The translations under genes were made by a program, and so were the position numbers. From contig CM026557.1 in NCBI GenBank assembly GCA_015143295.1, forward strand, positions 21,237,760 to 21,301,759: a DNA stretch of 64,000 nucleotides, in the 5' to 3' direction. Shown here piece after piece: positions 45,901 through 55,700 of the stretch. The stretch's first letter is position 1, and each line of letters starts with the position of its first letter. The stretch comes from Tetracentron sinense. Lineage: Eukaryota > Streptophyta > Magnoliopsida > Trochodendrales > Trochodendraceae. The notes beneath the pieces are model-generated. The model searched no databases. It was not told the DNA's origin and saw nothing but the letters and a program-made list of their open reading frames with translations.

Positions 45901-47942
45901 TCATCCACTTCATTATTTTGCAAATCTGCTCCTCAGCTTAGAACTAGGGATATATTGCAGGGATATTCTACCTAAGATCTCATTCCCACTTTGGGACCTT
46001 GTAAGACCGAACTGTATGTTGCAGAAGATATTCTACTTAAGATGTCATTGCCACTTCTGGGATCTTGGGGCCTTGTAAATTGTAACACCAGCAGCCACTA
46101 CCATAACTGTATCAATATAATCCATCTTTAACACCCCTAATTTTGCATACTTTATTGCTTATTTTGTTTCTTGCTCCAAGTTATCATTCATATTGTAAGT
46201 TCATATGACATAAGCAGTAGAAAAGCTAATTCCAAATGGTGTAGAAAAAAAACACTTGCTTTTATATGAAAGTTTTAATATAGAAGCTTCTATCTGGTCT
46301 TCGTCCCTGGCTTTCTGAGAGCACTACCCTTGTGATCTCATTTCTGAATCCACAAGTTTTGGCTTTGTGCAACTAAAGAGAACGGCCAGACCCATGCATA
46401 CCAGAGAATATAGTGAGCCATACGTGCATCAGGACAAAAAAAGGGAAGAATCCATCTCCCTGATTGTGTGGTACATGTATACACAACTGTTCTCACTGTG
46501 GAAAACTTCTAGGTTGATGGGGTAACTTAACCCCCTGAGCTATTGACTTCTACCTAGAATGTAGGTGGTACCTTCTGACTGGCCGGAAGAAACTAATGGA
46601 TCAGACAGAAAAAGTAGATTTGGGCCTAGTAGTTCTCTTAGTTGGTGGGTTCTGAGTTTCCCCTGAATATCTGACATTTTTACAAGGCCTATTTTTACCT
46701 TATCCTTGGACAAGTATTCCATAATATATAATGTGTTTGAGTCTTAAGTATCAAAATATGGGACTGCATGCATCGGTCATGTGATTCGGAAAACTCAATC
46801 TCTTAGAAAATGTGTAGACTTAAGAGAGCCTTAGGACAAGAGCTCCAAACAACAATAGGCCTGAATTGTGAACAATTAAAAGATCAAATTAGCTACATAT
46901 CACAATTTTAAACTTTTATATGATGCAGTATTGAGAAATTTCGGGATTCAATAACCATTCTCTGGGTTATGAAGTTTGGCTGTGCTGAGTCATTGGATAA
47001 CTACACCTGAATATCAAATTATCATTTAGCTGTTTTAAGAACCAACTTTTAGTCAAGTTGATTGGCCGATTTCAATCCACCAGCTAGCTTTTGAATATGT
47101 AAACCTTGTTACATTTGTGCCTCAAATACCACCCGAACCTAAGCTTGACCATACCATCCAACCTGCACCACCACCACCACCCTGGGGTTTGCTATCAACA
47201 CCCCAACCTGAAATTTTTTTGGAGGTATTTCATAACAAAAACAGTTTCCTAAAAGCGGCAAAACTTTTTCTTCGGGTTTTCCTTCTAGATCTGGGATTTG
47301 AGACTACTGCTCTTTGTATCTTTGTTTAGTGGAAGCTCCAGTAAAGTGCTGAACCACAAAATCTTGGCTCTGAAGGTTCTACTCCTTGCTATTTTCTAAT
47401 TCTCGTCTCCAATCAACAATAAGGGTCTCATTCAGTACAATCACAACTCAGTATAGCTTTTAAAAAAAATTCTATAGAGTTACGAACTTGGGAAATTGTT
47501 GACATCAGATATTGAATACAAGAATACGATTGTGGGTTAAAAAGACAATAACTGATACATCAGCATTAATTTTTTTTTTTTTACTTTTGAGCAATGCTCC
47601 ACGGGAAGAACCCTAAACATATTTTAGCCTAATTTAAAAAATCATTCCTCCAAAGAAATCTTCAAAGAAAAATTGTAAAAGCACCTGGACATTGTGATCC
47701 TTCCAGAAAGAAGGATCTTCTTGCAATTCAAAGCTCTGGTTCAACGAACCTCCGCTAACTACATGATCATCTTTCTCACTGATACTTTGGATCGCTGTTG
47801 AAGTCACCAAAGATTGGAAAAGATTATCTTTTGATGCCGATTTGAAGAGAGCTGGAGAACTACGGACAGAACTCGAATCTGAGGGTTCTTGGAACCCAAA
47901 CCGGCTTTTGAGAGCACTCGCTGCATCGGAGATGAACGGCAT
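29968..47942 (-). CDS. KIN12E: Kinesin-like protein, KIN-12 family (KIN-12E type), complete, 22 exons
   Basis: Exons, first to last: 47685-47942, 45160-45315, 44996-45079, 44494-44613, 43831-43944, 43507-43599, 42764-42853, 42556-42626, 42363-42437, 42118-42205, 40964-41022, 40763-40826, 40298-40363, 39405-39563, 39214-39318, 36723-36958, 35576-35645, 35386-35442, 35227-35289, 33457-33516, 33251-33330, 29968-31942. The sum is 4143 nt: 1380 residues plus stop, all phases consistent. The motor domain spans about 87-430: P-loop FAYGQTGSGKT (end at 172), switch I NRASSRSH (288-295), switch II DLAGSE (323-328), then [10 protein letters not shown]. The rest is mostly coiled coil, with the last exon giving 657 residues. 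An N-terminal motor with long coiled coil and an N-terminus starting [17 protein letters not shown] fits KIN-12E as I recall it. KIN-12 kinesins act on spindle and phragmoplast microtubules. Exon 16 uses a GC donor; all other donors are GT. Confidence 0.92.
32095..32357. mobile_element. Foldback MITE in kinesin intron 21
   Basis: Left arm GGATCCTGGCCAATTGCGAT and reversed right arm GGATCACAGTCAATTGCAAT match with few differences. Next inside are the paired words GAGTTCAATCGCACTCA and TGGGTGATTGAACTCTC. The centre is A/T-rich with CCAAGGTTAGATTG. No clear target duplication is visible. It is related to the elements at 51.2 and 50.0 kb. Confidence 0.65.
32865..32993. repeat. Three tandem 43-bp units in kinesin intron 21
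   Basis: A unit starting AATAACTCCAAGAATCATAA is repeated three times with one base difference (G for C in the second copy). It is non-coding. Confidence 0.95.
33855..33981. repeat. Compound microsatellites (AT)n(GT)n(GC)n and (GT)n(GA)n
   Basis: A run of AT, then GT, then GC dinucleotides spans 33855-33900. A second GT-then-GA run spans 33943-33981. The alternating purine/pyrimidine GT/GC tract is capable of Z-DNA. Both lie in the kinesin intron between exons 19 and 20. Confidence 0.95.
35529..35559. repeat. Copy of about 30 bp of kinesin exon 18 in the adjacent intron
   Basis: TTCATGCATAAGTTTCCAAT and the next ten or so bases occur at 35530 onward and again inside exon 18 near 35408-35437, about 120 bp away. 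The copy sits in the intron between exons 17 and 18 and lacks splice sites. Confidence 0.85.
36203..36367 (-). pseudogene. Dead duplicate of the 3' part of kinesin exon 16
   Basis: Minus-strand reading aligns with the last 164 bp or so of exon 16. It shares [18 protein letters not shown] and VTRFAMENL but has many substitutions, then TGA and TAA stops after AMENLP. The intron next to it is duplicated too: about 35886-36202 matches about 36368-36722. A tandem duplication of about 0.5 kb therefore made it. Even the GC splice-donor dinucleotide after AGAAG is preserved. It would be skipped or truncate the protein if used. Confidence 0.88.
37416..37978. repeat. Three tandem units of 185-193 bp in kinesin intron 15
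   Basis: GTAGATTGATGAGCCAGTGG opens copies at 37416, 37609 and 37794. Each unit joins unique-looking sequence to a piece that also occurs inside hAT-4 (the GGGACCTCAAGATGCGTGAG block, seen again at 38107 onward). Differences between copies are few, so this is a fairly recent expansion. Confidence 0.92.
38070..38648. mobile_element. Non-autonomous hAT-like element (hAT-4) in kinesin intron 15
   Basis: A 579-bp insert has the exact 8-bp target duplication TTCTAAAG (38062-38069 and 38649-38656). The ends are CAATGTTATAAAA on the left and TAGTGTTTTAAAA in the reversed right end. Subterminal arms repeat GAGGC, GCCTCA and CCTCACGC words on both sides. There is no transposase frame. A diverged duplicate of the flanking DNA at 39010-39155 has the uninterrupted target (TTCTAAAG once, 39077-39084), which confirms the edges. 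Confidence 0.92.
38736..39010. mobile_element. Second, decayed relative of hAT-4
   Basis: It starts CAGTGTTTTAAAAGGCACAC and runs into CCTTGAGGCTC/GAGGCACACATGCCTCACGCC sequence like the arms of hAT-4. The right end is unclear (perhaps near AAGTAACACTTTTT at 38998-39011). It lies between the two halves of the duplicated host segment. Confidence 0.5.
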
Positions 47943-48400
47943 ATTTGAAGCTTTGGCTTCTTAGATTCAGATAAACAAACCCTAGAAAGTGAAATTTAGG
48001 GTTTCGGAACCCAGTTGCAGATGAAATTAGGGCAAAAAAGAAGATCAAATGCAGGAAGGAGCTATGGAGAAAAAACTAGGGCACGGGCTTACTAGAATGA
48101 GGGATACGGAGAGGATAATCAATAATGGAGTGGAAAGGGTTTGAAATGGGGGGAAATGAGGGCCGTTTGAAAAAAGGAATGAGATTTCAGATCGAAATGA
48201 TCGGACGGTGGAGAACGTTTTTAGATAAATGGTCACTAGATTACGGATTCAAATTTCTAGACCGTTTGAAAACTTGAAAACACAAGGAGATTCTCTTTTT
48301 GTACTTACGGAAACCTCCTCCAGAGTTTCTCATAATTACGAAAACCCTACACTAGATTTTCCGAAATAACACAGGCCTCCAAACTTCATCATAATCGCTT
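47943..48400 (-). promoter_or_regulatory. Kinesin 5' UTR and promoter region with MSA-like elements
   Basis: Upstream of the ATG on the minus strand are two TCAAACGG words (48163-48170 and 48262-48269, seen as CCGTTTGA on the + strand). They match the AACGG core and 9 of 11 positions of the mitosis-specific activator consensus bound by three-repeat MYB factors. KIN-12 genes are expressed around M phase, so such elements fit. The transcription start is not visible. Confidence 0.4.
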
Positions 48401-48539
48401 AGGGCTATCAATGGGATGGGTTCGGGCTCGGGCTGGGCTGGGCCCAATCCTAAGTGTGAAAGTATTGAGCCCAGACTTGTACACATTTCTCGACCAATGG
48501 ACTGTACAGTGTACACGAATACAAGGTGATAGCGTGGGT

Positions 48540-48720
48540 ATTACATTGAGTAGTGATTAGCGGGCTCGTGTCTCTTTTAACCCTAGTTAAGCTCAACTAA
48601 ATAAAACTAAGAATTTTTTTTTCTAAAAACCAAGATTGGATTGCTTAACCCTATAGATGAGTGAATCATAACAACAGTTAGAGAGCGTTTAAAAGTGGGT
48701 CGTGGACCAATGAGAACCGG
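48540..48720. repeat. Decayed foldback MITE related to the 32.1, 50.0 and 51.2 kb elements
   Basis: It shares the order TTTAACCCTAGTTAAG, a T/A-rich centre with AAAACCAAGATTGG, CTTAACCCTA, and GTTTAAAAGTGGGT with the other copies. Outer arms are eroded and no target duplication is seen. Confidence 0.5.
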
Positions 48721-48740
48721 CCATTTTGTTATATAATGGA

Positions 48741-49447
48741 AACTACGGGTACATTAAGCATTTTCCTATTATATTCAATAATAGGGCATGGACCTATTAT
48801 ATTCAATAATAGTTTGCCTCTGTTCTCTAAATATTCACCTTTTAAAAACCCTTCTCATAATGCCCTTATGACTATTTTCTCAGAATTCCATATTATGAAA
48901 AGTTTGAAATATCCCTCCATTGACATCAACCCGACTTATTAAGTATCGATTGTACACTGTAAATCATTAAAAATGTAAAAAAAATACATGTAAACCCATC
49001 TAACAATAGATTTGAGGTTTAAAATCACAAATGCCATAATTATAATTTTTTTTCTTCAGATTAAACTAATTAAAAAGAACATACAAAATCTCAAAAATAG
49101 GTATTTTTCTTCGTTAATGACGTTCTCTCATAATTGTGGTAAGTAGTTAGAGGAATAAAGCTCTTTTGTGGAAATCTTAGTCAAAACGATAAGTAATGAA
49201 AGTTTTGGGAACACTTCTTGATCAACCAAGGAACTCCATTGTTGCTAAGGAACGAAGGGATCTCTCCATGATTGAGGAAGAATGGAGGGGATACAAACGT
49301 CTTTCCTTCAAATGGTTTGGATAAAATGAAAAAAGTTCGCATGTGTGAACTCCTTCTCATGTGTGTGGGGGCATTCAAAGAAGAGTCTTTAAAATGTGGG
49401 TATTTTGAGAATAAAGCCAAATTATAGGGATAATCAGGGAAAACCCC
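48741..49447. mobile_element. Second MULE of the MULE-1 family, lacking the minisatellite (MULE-2)
   Basis: The right end (about 49260-49447) ends in AAACCCC and, reversed, matches MULE-1's terminal repeat (GGGGTTTTCCCTGATTATCC, later TTCTTTGAATGCCCC). The left arm (about 48800-48885) has the corresponding TTCTCTAAATATTCACC and CTTCTCATAATGCCC. The interior matches MULE-1's interior (TGTAAATCAT; ATGTAAAC; TCTTCGTTAATGACG versus TCTTCGGTTGATGAC). Where MULE-1 has the 80-bp array, this copy has only ATCGATTGTACACTG. The left boundary and target duplication are uncertain. Confidence 0.7.
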
Positions 49448-49456
49448 AACTATTTC

Positions 49457-49998
49457 ATAAGCAATTTTAAAAGGCAATGGCAACCTGAACGTAATAAGAA
49501 AGAACCCCCTCAACCTAGTGGAGGAATCCCTCTTCGATCAGTAAGGGCAGCTCCTCGGAGCTCCTTCATGTGACTCTCATCCAGGTGGGAGAGGCAATTT
49601 CTGACCCAATTTGCCAAAATATACTCAAGCTTTAATGTATTCAGGTTGATCTTTTGAACAAAGTAGTCGGGTTGATATTCTCTTTATAATTGGTTTGGGT
49701 TTGGGCTGGATCCCGGACCTGATGCCTATAATTTATTTATTTTAAACGGATTACGTGGGTGGGTTCCGGTTGATCGATCCCCTTATGGGTCGGGTTTGAG
49801 TTGATGGTACTATCTAAACTTGAATCCGTCCTATTTTGGTTTTAAAATGGGTGGCAAACCCGAACCCAACCCAAAAATAGATCCCCTCAATCCTTAGTAC
49901 GTCTAAGCCGTTTGAAATGAATATATAAAAACAAATATCAGACATAAATAAAAATAAATATTTAAGTAAGATTCTATTTTAATTTAATATTTATTAAA
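49457..49998. other. Intergenic sequence, no feature recognised
   Basis: About 49690-49880 is rich in GGGTT/AACCC words with a simple, repeat-like look. No coding domain is seen. Confidence 0.4.
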
Positions 49999-50006
49999 TA
50001 TACTTA

Positions 50007-50325
50007 GGCACAGGATTCTCTCGAGTTGGAACCCCTACAGGTCGCCATGTGTCTCCTTTGACACCCCTTAACCATGGGTAAGGTTCACCCACCCCTAGGG
50101 TTCACTAACCCATCCTTGGTTTTTTTTTTTTAATTAATTATTATTTTTTAAATTAAAAAAATATTTTTAATATTAAAAAACTCTAAAAACAGTTTTTTTA
50201 ATTTAAAAAATAATAATTAATAAAAAAAAAAAACCAAGGATGGGTTACCTTACCCATGGTTAAGGGGTGTCAAAGGAGACACGTGGCGACCTGTAGGGGT
50301 TTGAACTCGAGAGGATCCTGAGCCA
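50007..50325. mobile_element. Foldback MITE with perfect 8-bp TSD
   Basis: A 319-bp element is flanked by TATACTTA (49999-50006 and 50326-50333). The two arms are near-perfect inverted repeats over more than 100 bp: GGCACAGGATTCTCTCGAGT on the left; reversed right arm GGCTCAGGATCCTCTCGAGT. Next come ACCCCTACAGGTCGCCA and CCTTTGACACCCCTTAACCA in both. The left arm has about 22 extra bases. The centre is a long A/T palindrome. Transcribed, it would form a long hairpin. Confidence 0.9.
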
Positions 50326-50439
50326 TATACTTAAAATCAAAATTATAAATGTTTATAGGGGAGTGATATTTCCTTTCCAAAACCTAGAAAAGGCTTAGCA
50401 TCGACTTTCGGGGGACGAGTTGGCTCCACCTCGTGTGGG

Positions 50440-51120
50440 ACAAATTATGTCATTTACATAGAACATTTTCCAAGAGGAATGGGGTGGGTCTTAAGTTCCC
50501 ATATATAGAGAGAGAGAGAGGGGGGGTCTTAGGATCTCCTTTTCTAGTCAAGGCCCAATGGAAGGCTTTGGATTGTCTCTGGCGAAGCAGAGACGGCCTT
50601 GTCTCGGGCAACCACAAATCAGTCAACAAGTGGTGCCCATGATTTTGACTTCTCCCCACACAATGAGACATGTGACGATAAGTGTATGAGAAAAAGGGAG
50701 AGAGATATCAATGGGGAGAAGTCAAAATCATTGAGAGAAAATGAAATGACTTCTCCCTTTTTATCACCACATGTCGCCTATCGTGTGATTGCTCGAGACC
50801 ATTTTCTGGCTTTGCCAGAGACAATCCAAGGCCCCAATGGAATGGCCTCAGATTGTCTCTGGCAAAGCTAAAAGTCCCTCTTGGGCAACCATAGAATAGG
50901 AGACATGTGGCATTAAAAAGGGGAGAAGTCATTTCATTTTCTCCCCATAATTTTGACTTCTCCCCATTTGCTATCACTCCCTCTTTATCTTAACACCTAT
51001 CACTCCCCATGATTTTGACTTATCCACCACTTGTCCCTTATTTTAGCCCCAGACGGTAGAAGGGGTTTCTGGCTTCACCAGAGACAATCCGAGGCCCAAT
51101 GTAATAGCCAAGGACAACAC
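50440..51120. repeat. Compound foldback block built from alternating inverted modules
   Basis: The word GATTGTCTCTGGC with AAGC lies in + orientation near 50572 and 50853, and inverted near 50811 and 51070. A second pair runs from ATCATTGAGAGAAAATGAAA to TTTTTATCACCACATGTCG (about 50728-50777) and is inverted at about 50902-50950. Further TTTTGACTTCTCCCC copies lie at 50643, 50955 and, as ATTTTGACTTATCC, at 51012. No single pair of ends frames the whole block. It looks like one foldback element inserted into another. Confidence 0.6.
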
Positions 51121-51175
51121 AAATTCAATGCCCATGCCAAAGGAGGCGGGCCCCTGAATCCCATATGTCAGATGT

Positions 51176-51442
51176 CAAATCATAGCACGAATGGATCCAG
51201 GGAGAGTTCAATCGCTCTCACAGGTTAACACGTGTCCTATATTTACCGTATAACCCTTAATATTTAACAATCTAACCTTAGTTTAAAAAAAAAAAAAATT
51301 TAACTAAGGCTAGATTATGGATCAACAAGGGTTAGAGAATCTTAACCACAGTTAATAAGGGTTAAAGAGGGCACGTGTTAACCAGTGAGAGCGATTGAAC
51401 TCTCCCTGAATTCAATCACGATTGGCTGTGATCTGATCTCCA
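51176..51442. mobile_element. Foldback MITE related to the 32.1 kb element
   Basis: Left arm GGGAGAGTTCAATCGCTCTC (about 51210) is matched exactly by the reversed right arm (about 51388-51407). Both are followed inside by GGTTAACACGTG. The centre is a T/A-rich palindrome with AACCTTAG and CTAAGG. Edges are approximate; no target duplication is seen. It ends just left of the LINE. Confidence 0.7.
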
Positions 51443-51531
51443 AGCCCTGCTTAGTTAGTCTCCTCGTCACTTCATCGTATTACTCTTGACAATCGGCTTA
51501 TTAATACAGTTCCCGCGAGTTCCCAACTTGT

Positions 51532-52746
51532 GTGCATATCTTATTTACAAAGGTTCTCCAATCATACCAAACATCCAACACGGCCTGGATACTCTCACTT
51601 TTAAGGATTCGAGTTCGAATAAAGCTCAATCAACCTCTAGTTCAGTTCGTCATCGCAAGAAGGGAGAATGGTGAACCACGTATTATTGAAGTGAAGTTTG
51701 AACGGCTCCCTACCTTCTGCTTCAATTGTGGCATCCTTGGTCATGATATTAGACACTGTTCTATCATGGATGACTCGGGCAAAACCAACAGAGATAGAAA
51801 TCTCCCTTTTGGAGTATGGCTAAAGGCGGAAAATGGGGAGGAGGTCAATCCACATCTAGAAAATTTCAGGAATCATGGACGAAAGCTCTCAACTATTCTC
51901 AAACCTCCAATTGCTCAATTGCCGGAGCTCAGTCGGAAGTTGGTGGTTTCCCCAATGATCTCACAAAAGAAAGATGGTATGGTGGTGAATGATCCAGTTC
52001 TTGATTCAGATCTGATGGTGGTGAATGATCCAGTTCTTGATTCAGATCTGATGGTGGTGAATGATCCACGTGTAGCCAGTATTTATGGAGACTCTCATCA
52101 GGATAGGCGATCCTCCCCTAAGCTGCGAAGTAGCAAATCTTCTCCAGAAGTTGTTCCTATGATTGAGAGTTTTCCGGAGACAAACTTGCAATTGCCATCT
52201 TTTAATGTTTATCCTGATGGAAGGATAGGTCCTCTCAACATTCTTTCCTTAGATTTTGGCATCTCCCCTTATAAATGGAAAGTCAAAGATTTCCAAGATA
52301 TACATGAAGATACTCATCCGAAATTGCTGCCCTCCCTTATCCAAGAGATTCCATTTGAGGGTTATCCAATTGAGGGGACGACTGAACGTGATGATAAGCT
52401 TTCGGTTAAAGGTAAAAGCGTGGAGCAAACCTACTTCATAACCCTCACCCCAAAACAAATACCCGAATCCAAAAACCAACCCACCCGAATTTGCAACCAA
52501 CAACCTTTTTCCCCAATACTCCACACTTATTCGAAATCAAGAATTCCAAACAATGCTCTTTCTTCTAGTAGACGATTCTCCCCATATTTTAAACCTTCCA
52601 AAAAGATAAAAGAAAATCTTGCCATCACTGATCCTCAATATGCTCCACCTTACCCACCCGGTTTTGGACCTTCAATTTCTGACTCTCTCTTTGATGCAAA
52701 TGAAGGGGCCGCTGTTTTGGAACAGCCGCCCCATGATAGATGTTGA
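51532..52746 (+). CDS. LINE ORF1, 5'-truncated (gag-like zinc-knuckle protein)
   Basis: The frame is open from about 51505 and has no ATG at its start; position 51532 is a GTG. An RVRIKLNQPL segment precedes a CCHC knuckle at residues about 63-76 (CFNCGILGHDIRHC, spacing C-x2-C-x4-H-x4-C). The upstream DUF4283-like domain usual in plant LINEs is missing. A 12-residue repeat MVVNDPVLDSDL is present twice plus a partial third copy (36-bp period, 51979, 52015, 52051). A basic, proline-rich tail follows. It should bind LINE RNA. It overlaps the ORF2 start by 7 bp in another frame. Confidence 0.8.
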   Translation: MHILFTKVLQSYQTSNTAWILSLLRIRVRIKLNQPLVQFVIARRENGEPRIIEVKFERLPTFCFNCGILGHDIRHCSIMDDSGKTNRDRNLPFGVWLKAENGEEVNPHLENFRNHGRKLSTILKPPIAQLPELSRKLVVSPMISQKKDGMVVNDPVLDSDLMVVNDPVLDSDLMVVNDPRVASIYGDSHQDRRSSPKLRSSKSSPEVVPMIESFPETNLQLPSFNVYPDGRIGPLNILSLDFGISPYKWKVKDFQDIHEDTHPKLLPSLIQEIPFEGYPIEGTTERDDKLSVKGKSVEQTYFITLTPKQIPESKNQPTRICNQQPFSPILHTYSKSRIPNNALSSSRRFSPYFKPSKKIKENLAITDPQYAPPYPPGFGPSISDSLFDANEGAAVLEQPPHDRC

Positions 52747-55700
52747 TGTTAAGTTGGAACTGCCAGGGTCTTGGACGGAACCTGACAGTTCGTCATCTGG
52801 GAGATATGGTTGTCTCTCTCCGTCCCTCCATTGTGATGCTAATGGAGACAAAAATGTTAGCAAAGAAAATGGCAAGAATAAAGAAGAAGATTTCTATGGA
52901 TCATATGTTCACAATTGATCCGATTGGCTTATCCGGAGGCATTGCAATTTTTTGAAAGGAATGTTTGAAGCTTCGGGTTCTCGATTTTACTCAAAATCTG
53001 GTTCAGATGAAGATCAAAGAAAACGAAGAAAATCCAGAATGGGACCTCTTTTTAGTTTATGGCCCAAATGATAATATGACTCGCAACTGCTTATGGAAGG
53101 AAATCTGGACTGCTCGAGAATGCAATTTCACTCCATGGCTGGTGATCGGGGATTTCAATGACTACCTTTTTGCGACTGAGAAAGAAGGGGGAAGAGTAAG
53201 AACTCCTAATCAATTTGTTCCCTTTCAACAAATGGTGTCTAAAGCTCGGCTCATTGATCTTCATTACCAAGGTCCACCTTACACTTGGAGTAACAAAAGG
53301 GATGGTGAAAATCTTATTCAGGTAAGGCTAGATAGAGGCTTTGCAAACCCTGAATGGATTGAATTATTTCCTAATACATCAGTTTCACATCTTCCAGCTA
53401 TTGGTTCTGATCACAGACCAGTAGTGATTAATTCAGATTTTGCTACAAGGGTTTTCAAACCTCCCTTCCGATATGAGGTGATGTGGTCTTCTCACCCTGC
53501 TTGCTCAGGTATTGTGGCGAATTCTTGGTCTAATTTCATTGATGGTTCCTTTATGTTCTCTCTTTGTAAGAAGATTAGAAAATGTAGAGTTGATCTCAAG
53601 CGCTGGAATAAAGCGGAGTTTGGTGCCCTGCATTCAAAAGTAATGTCCTTGAAGACCCGCATTGCATTATTACAAGAAAGGGATAATAGGGGCCTTTCAA
53701 TGCCTATTGAGAAAAAACTAACTACTGAATTGGAAGAGGCTCTTAATCAAGAAGAAATCTTCTGGGCCCAAAAATCAAGGATTAGCTGGCTTAAACTGGG
53801 GGACAAAAATACAAAATTCTTTCATCAGACTACACTTCAAAGAAGAAGATCGAATAAGATCTCTTATCTTCAGAATGATGTTGGAGATGGTATTTCAAAT
53901 CATGAGGAGATCAAGGACCATATTGTTCAGTATTTTCAATCGGTATTTTTTACTTCTGATCCTGATATTTCAATTAGCTCTATTGAAAATGTTCCATCAA
54001 TAGTTACTAATGAGATGAATAGGTCTTTATGCCAAATTATTACTACTGTTGAAATTAAAGATGCTCTATTCCAAATGAGCCCGTTAAAATCCCCAGGTCC
54101 AGATGGAATGCCAGCACATTTTTTCCAGACTCATTGGGAGATAGTGGGGAAGGATGTTTGTGATGCAGTCCTAAGCTTTTTCAATAGTGGATTTCTCTTG
54201 AAGGAATTGAACCATACCTTAATAGCTCTTATTCCCAAAATACCCAATCCTTTATCTATTGGCCAATTCCGACCAATAAGCTTATGCAATGTTGTCTATA
54301 AGGTCATCTCAAAAGTCCTGGCTAATAGGCTCAAAAAATTACTCCCAGGGTTAATCGGTCCAGAGCAGTCGGCTTTTGTGGCAGGAAGACAAATTACTGA
54401 CAATGTTCTTATAGCTCACGAGATCTTTCACTATCTAAAAAGACTCAAACATGGGGGAAAACATCAACTCGCAATGAAGCTTGATATGAGTAAAGCTTAT
54501 GACCGGCTGGAATGGTCTTTTCTTGAAAGGGTGATGGAAAAAATGGGGTTTTGTGCAAGATGGAGGCAACTTATTATGCAGTGTGTGAAGACTGTTTCTT
54601 TTTATGTTCTCATTAATGGAGAGCCTGTCGGTAACATTTATCCTTCCAGAGGGCTTCGACAAGGGGATCCTTTATCCCCATATTTATTCATCATGTGTAC
54701 TGAAGCTCTATCTTCGATGATCAGACATTCCTTAGACTGTAGTCTATTGAGTGGTATTAAAGTGGCCAGAACAGCTCCTCCTCTCTCTCATCTTCTTTTT
54801 GCAGATGACAGTTTTCTTTTTCTAAATGCAGAGCTAGATGAATGCAATCACCTTATGGAGATTCTTGATTGTTATTGCAAAGCATCAGGGCAAGCCATTA
54901 ATTTTCAAAAATCAGGAATCACCTTCAGTAGTAATACTCCAGAAGCGAAAAGATTATCTCTATCAGCCCATCTGAATATTCCATCTCTAGCCCCTCCAGA
55001 CAAATATTTGGGTCTACCAACAATGTTCGGAAGATCAAAAACAAAATTATTTGGGTATCTAAAGGAAAGGATACTCTCTAAAATCAAAGGATGGAAAGGT
55101 TCTCTTTTATCACAAGCTGGGAGAGCTATATTGATCAAAGCAGTGGCTCAATCTATTCCTTGTTATGCTATGAGCTGTTTCAAAATAACATCTAAATGGT
55201 TCGACTTTATTAATTCAGCGATATCTCAGTATTGGTGGGGTCAAAAAGAGGAGGAAAGTCGAATCCATTGGCGAAGCTGGAGAAAAATGTGCTATTCCAA
55301 ATCTGCTGGGGGTCTTGGTTTCAGAAATATGGCTTTCTTCAACCAGGCTCTGCTAGCAAAACAAGCTTGGAGATTGACTCTCATGCCAAACCTCTTGTGG
55401 AGCAGAATTTTAAAGTCTCTCTATTTTCCTAACAATGATTTTATGCATGCTAGAAGTTGTTACAGAGAATCCTGGGGCTGGAAAAGCATCCTTTATGGGC
55501 GGGACCTTCTCAAGCTTGGTATCCGGCGACAGGTCGGTTCGGGCTTCTCAATTGATCCTTGGAAAGATCCTTGGCTACCAAATATGCCTCATTTTCTAGC
55601 CGTATCGCCAAAACCAGAGGGGTGCCTTTTCAATAGAGTCTCTCATTTTCTTGACCCTATTTCAAAACAATGGAAAACTGAACTTATCTGCAATTTATTT

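Noticed and set aside
52953-52955. Programmed readthrough or selenocysteine at the LINE ORF2 TGA
   Set aside because: Plants lack selenocysteine insertion, and the family usually has Trp here; a point mutation is the simpler reading.
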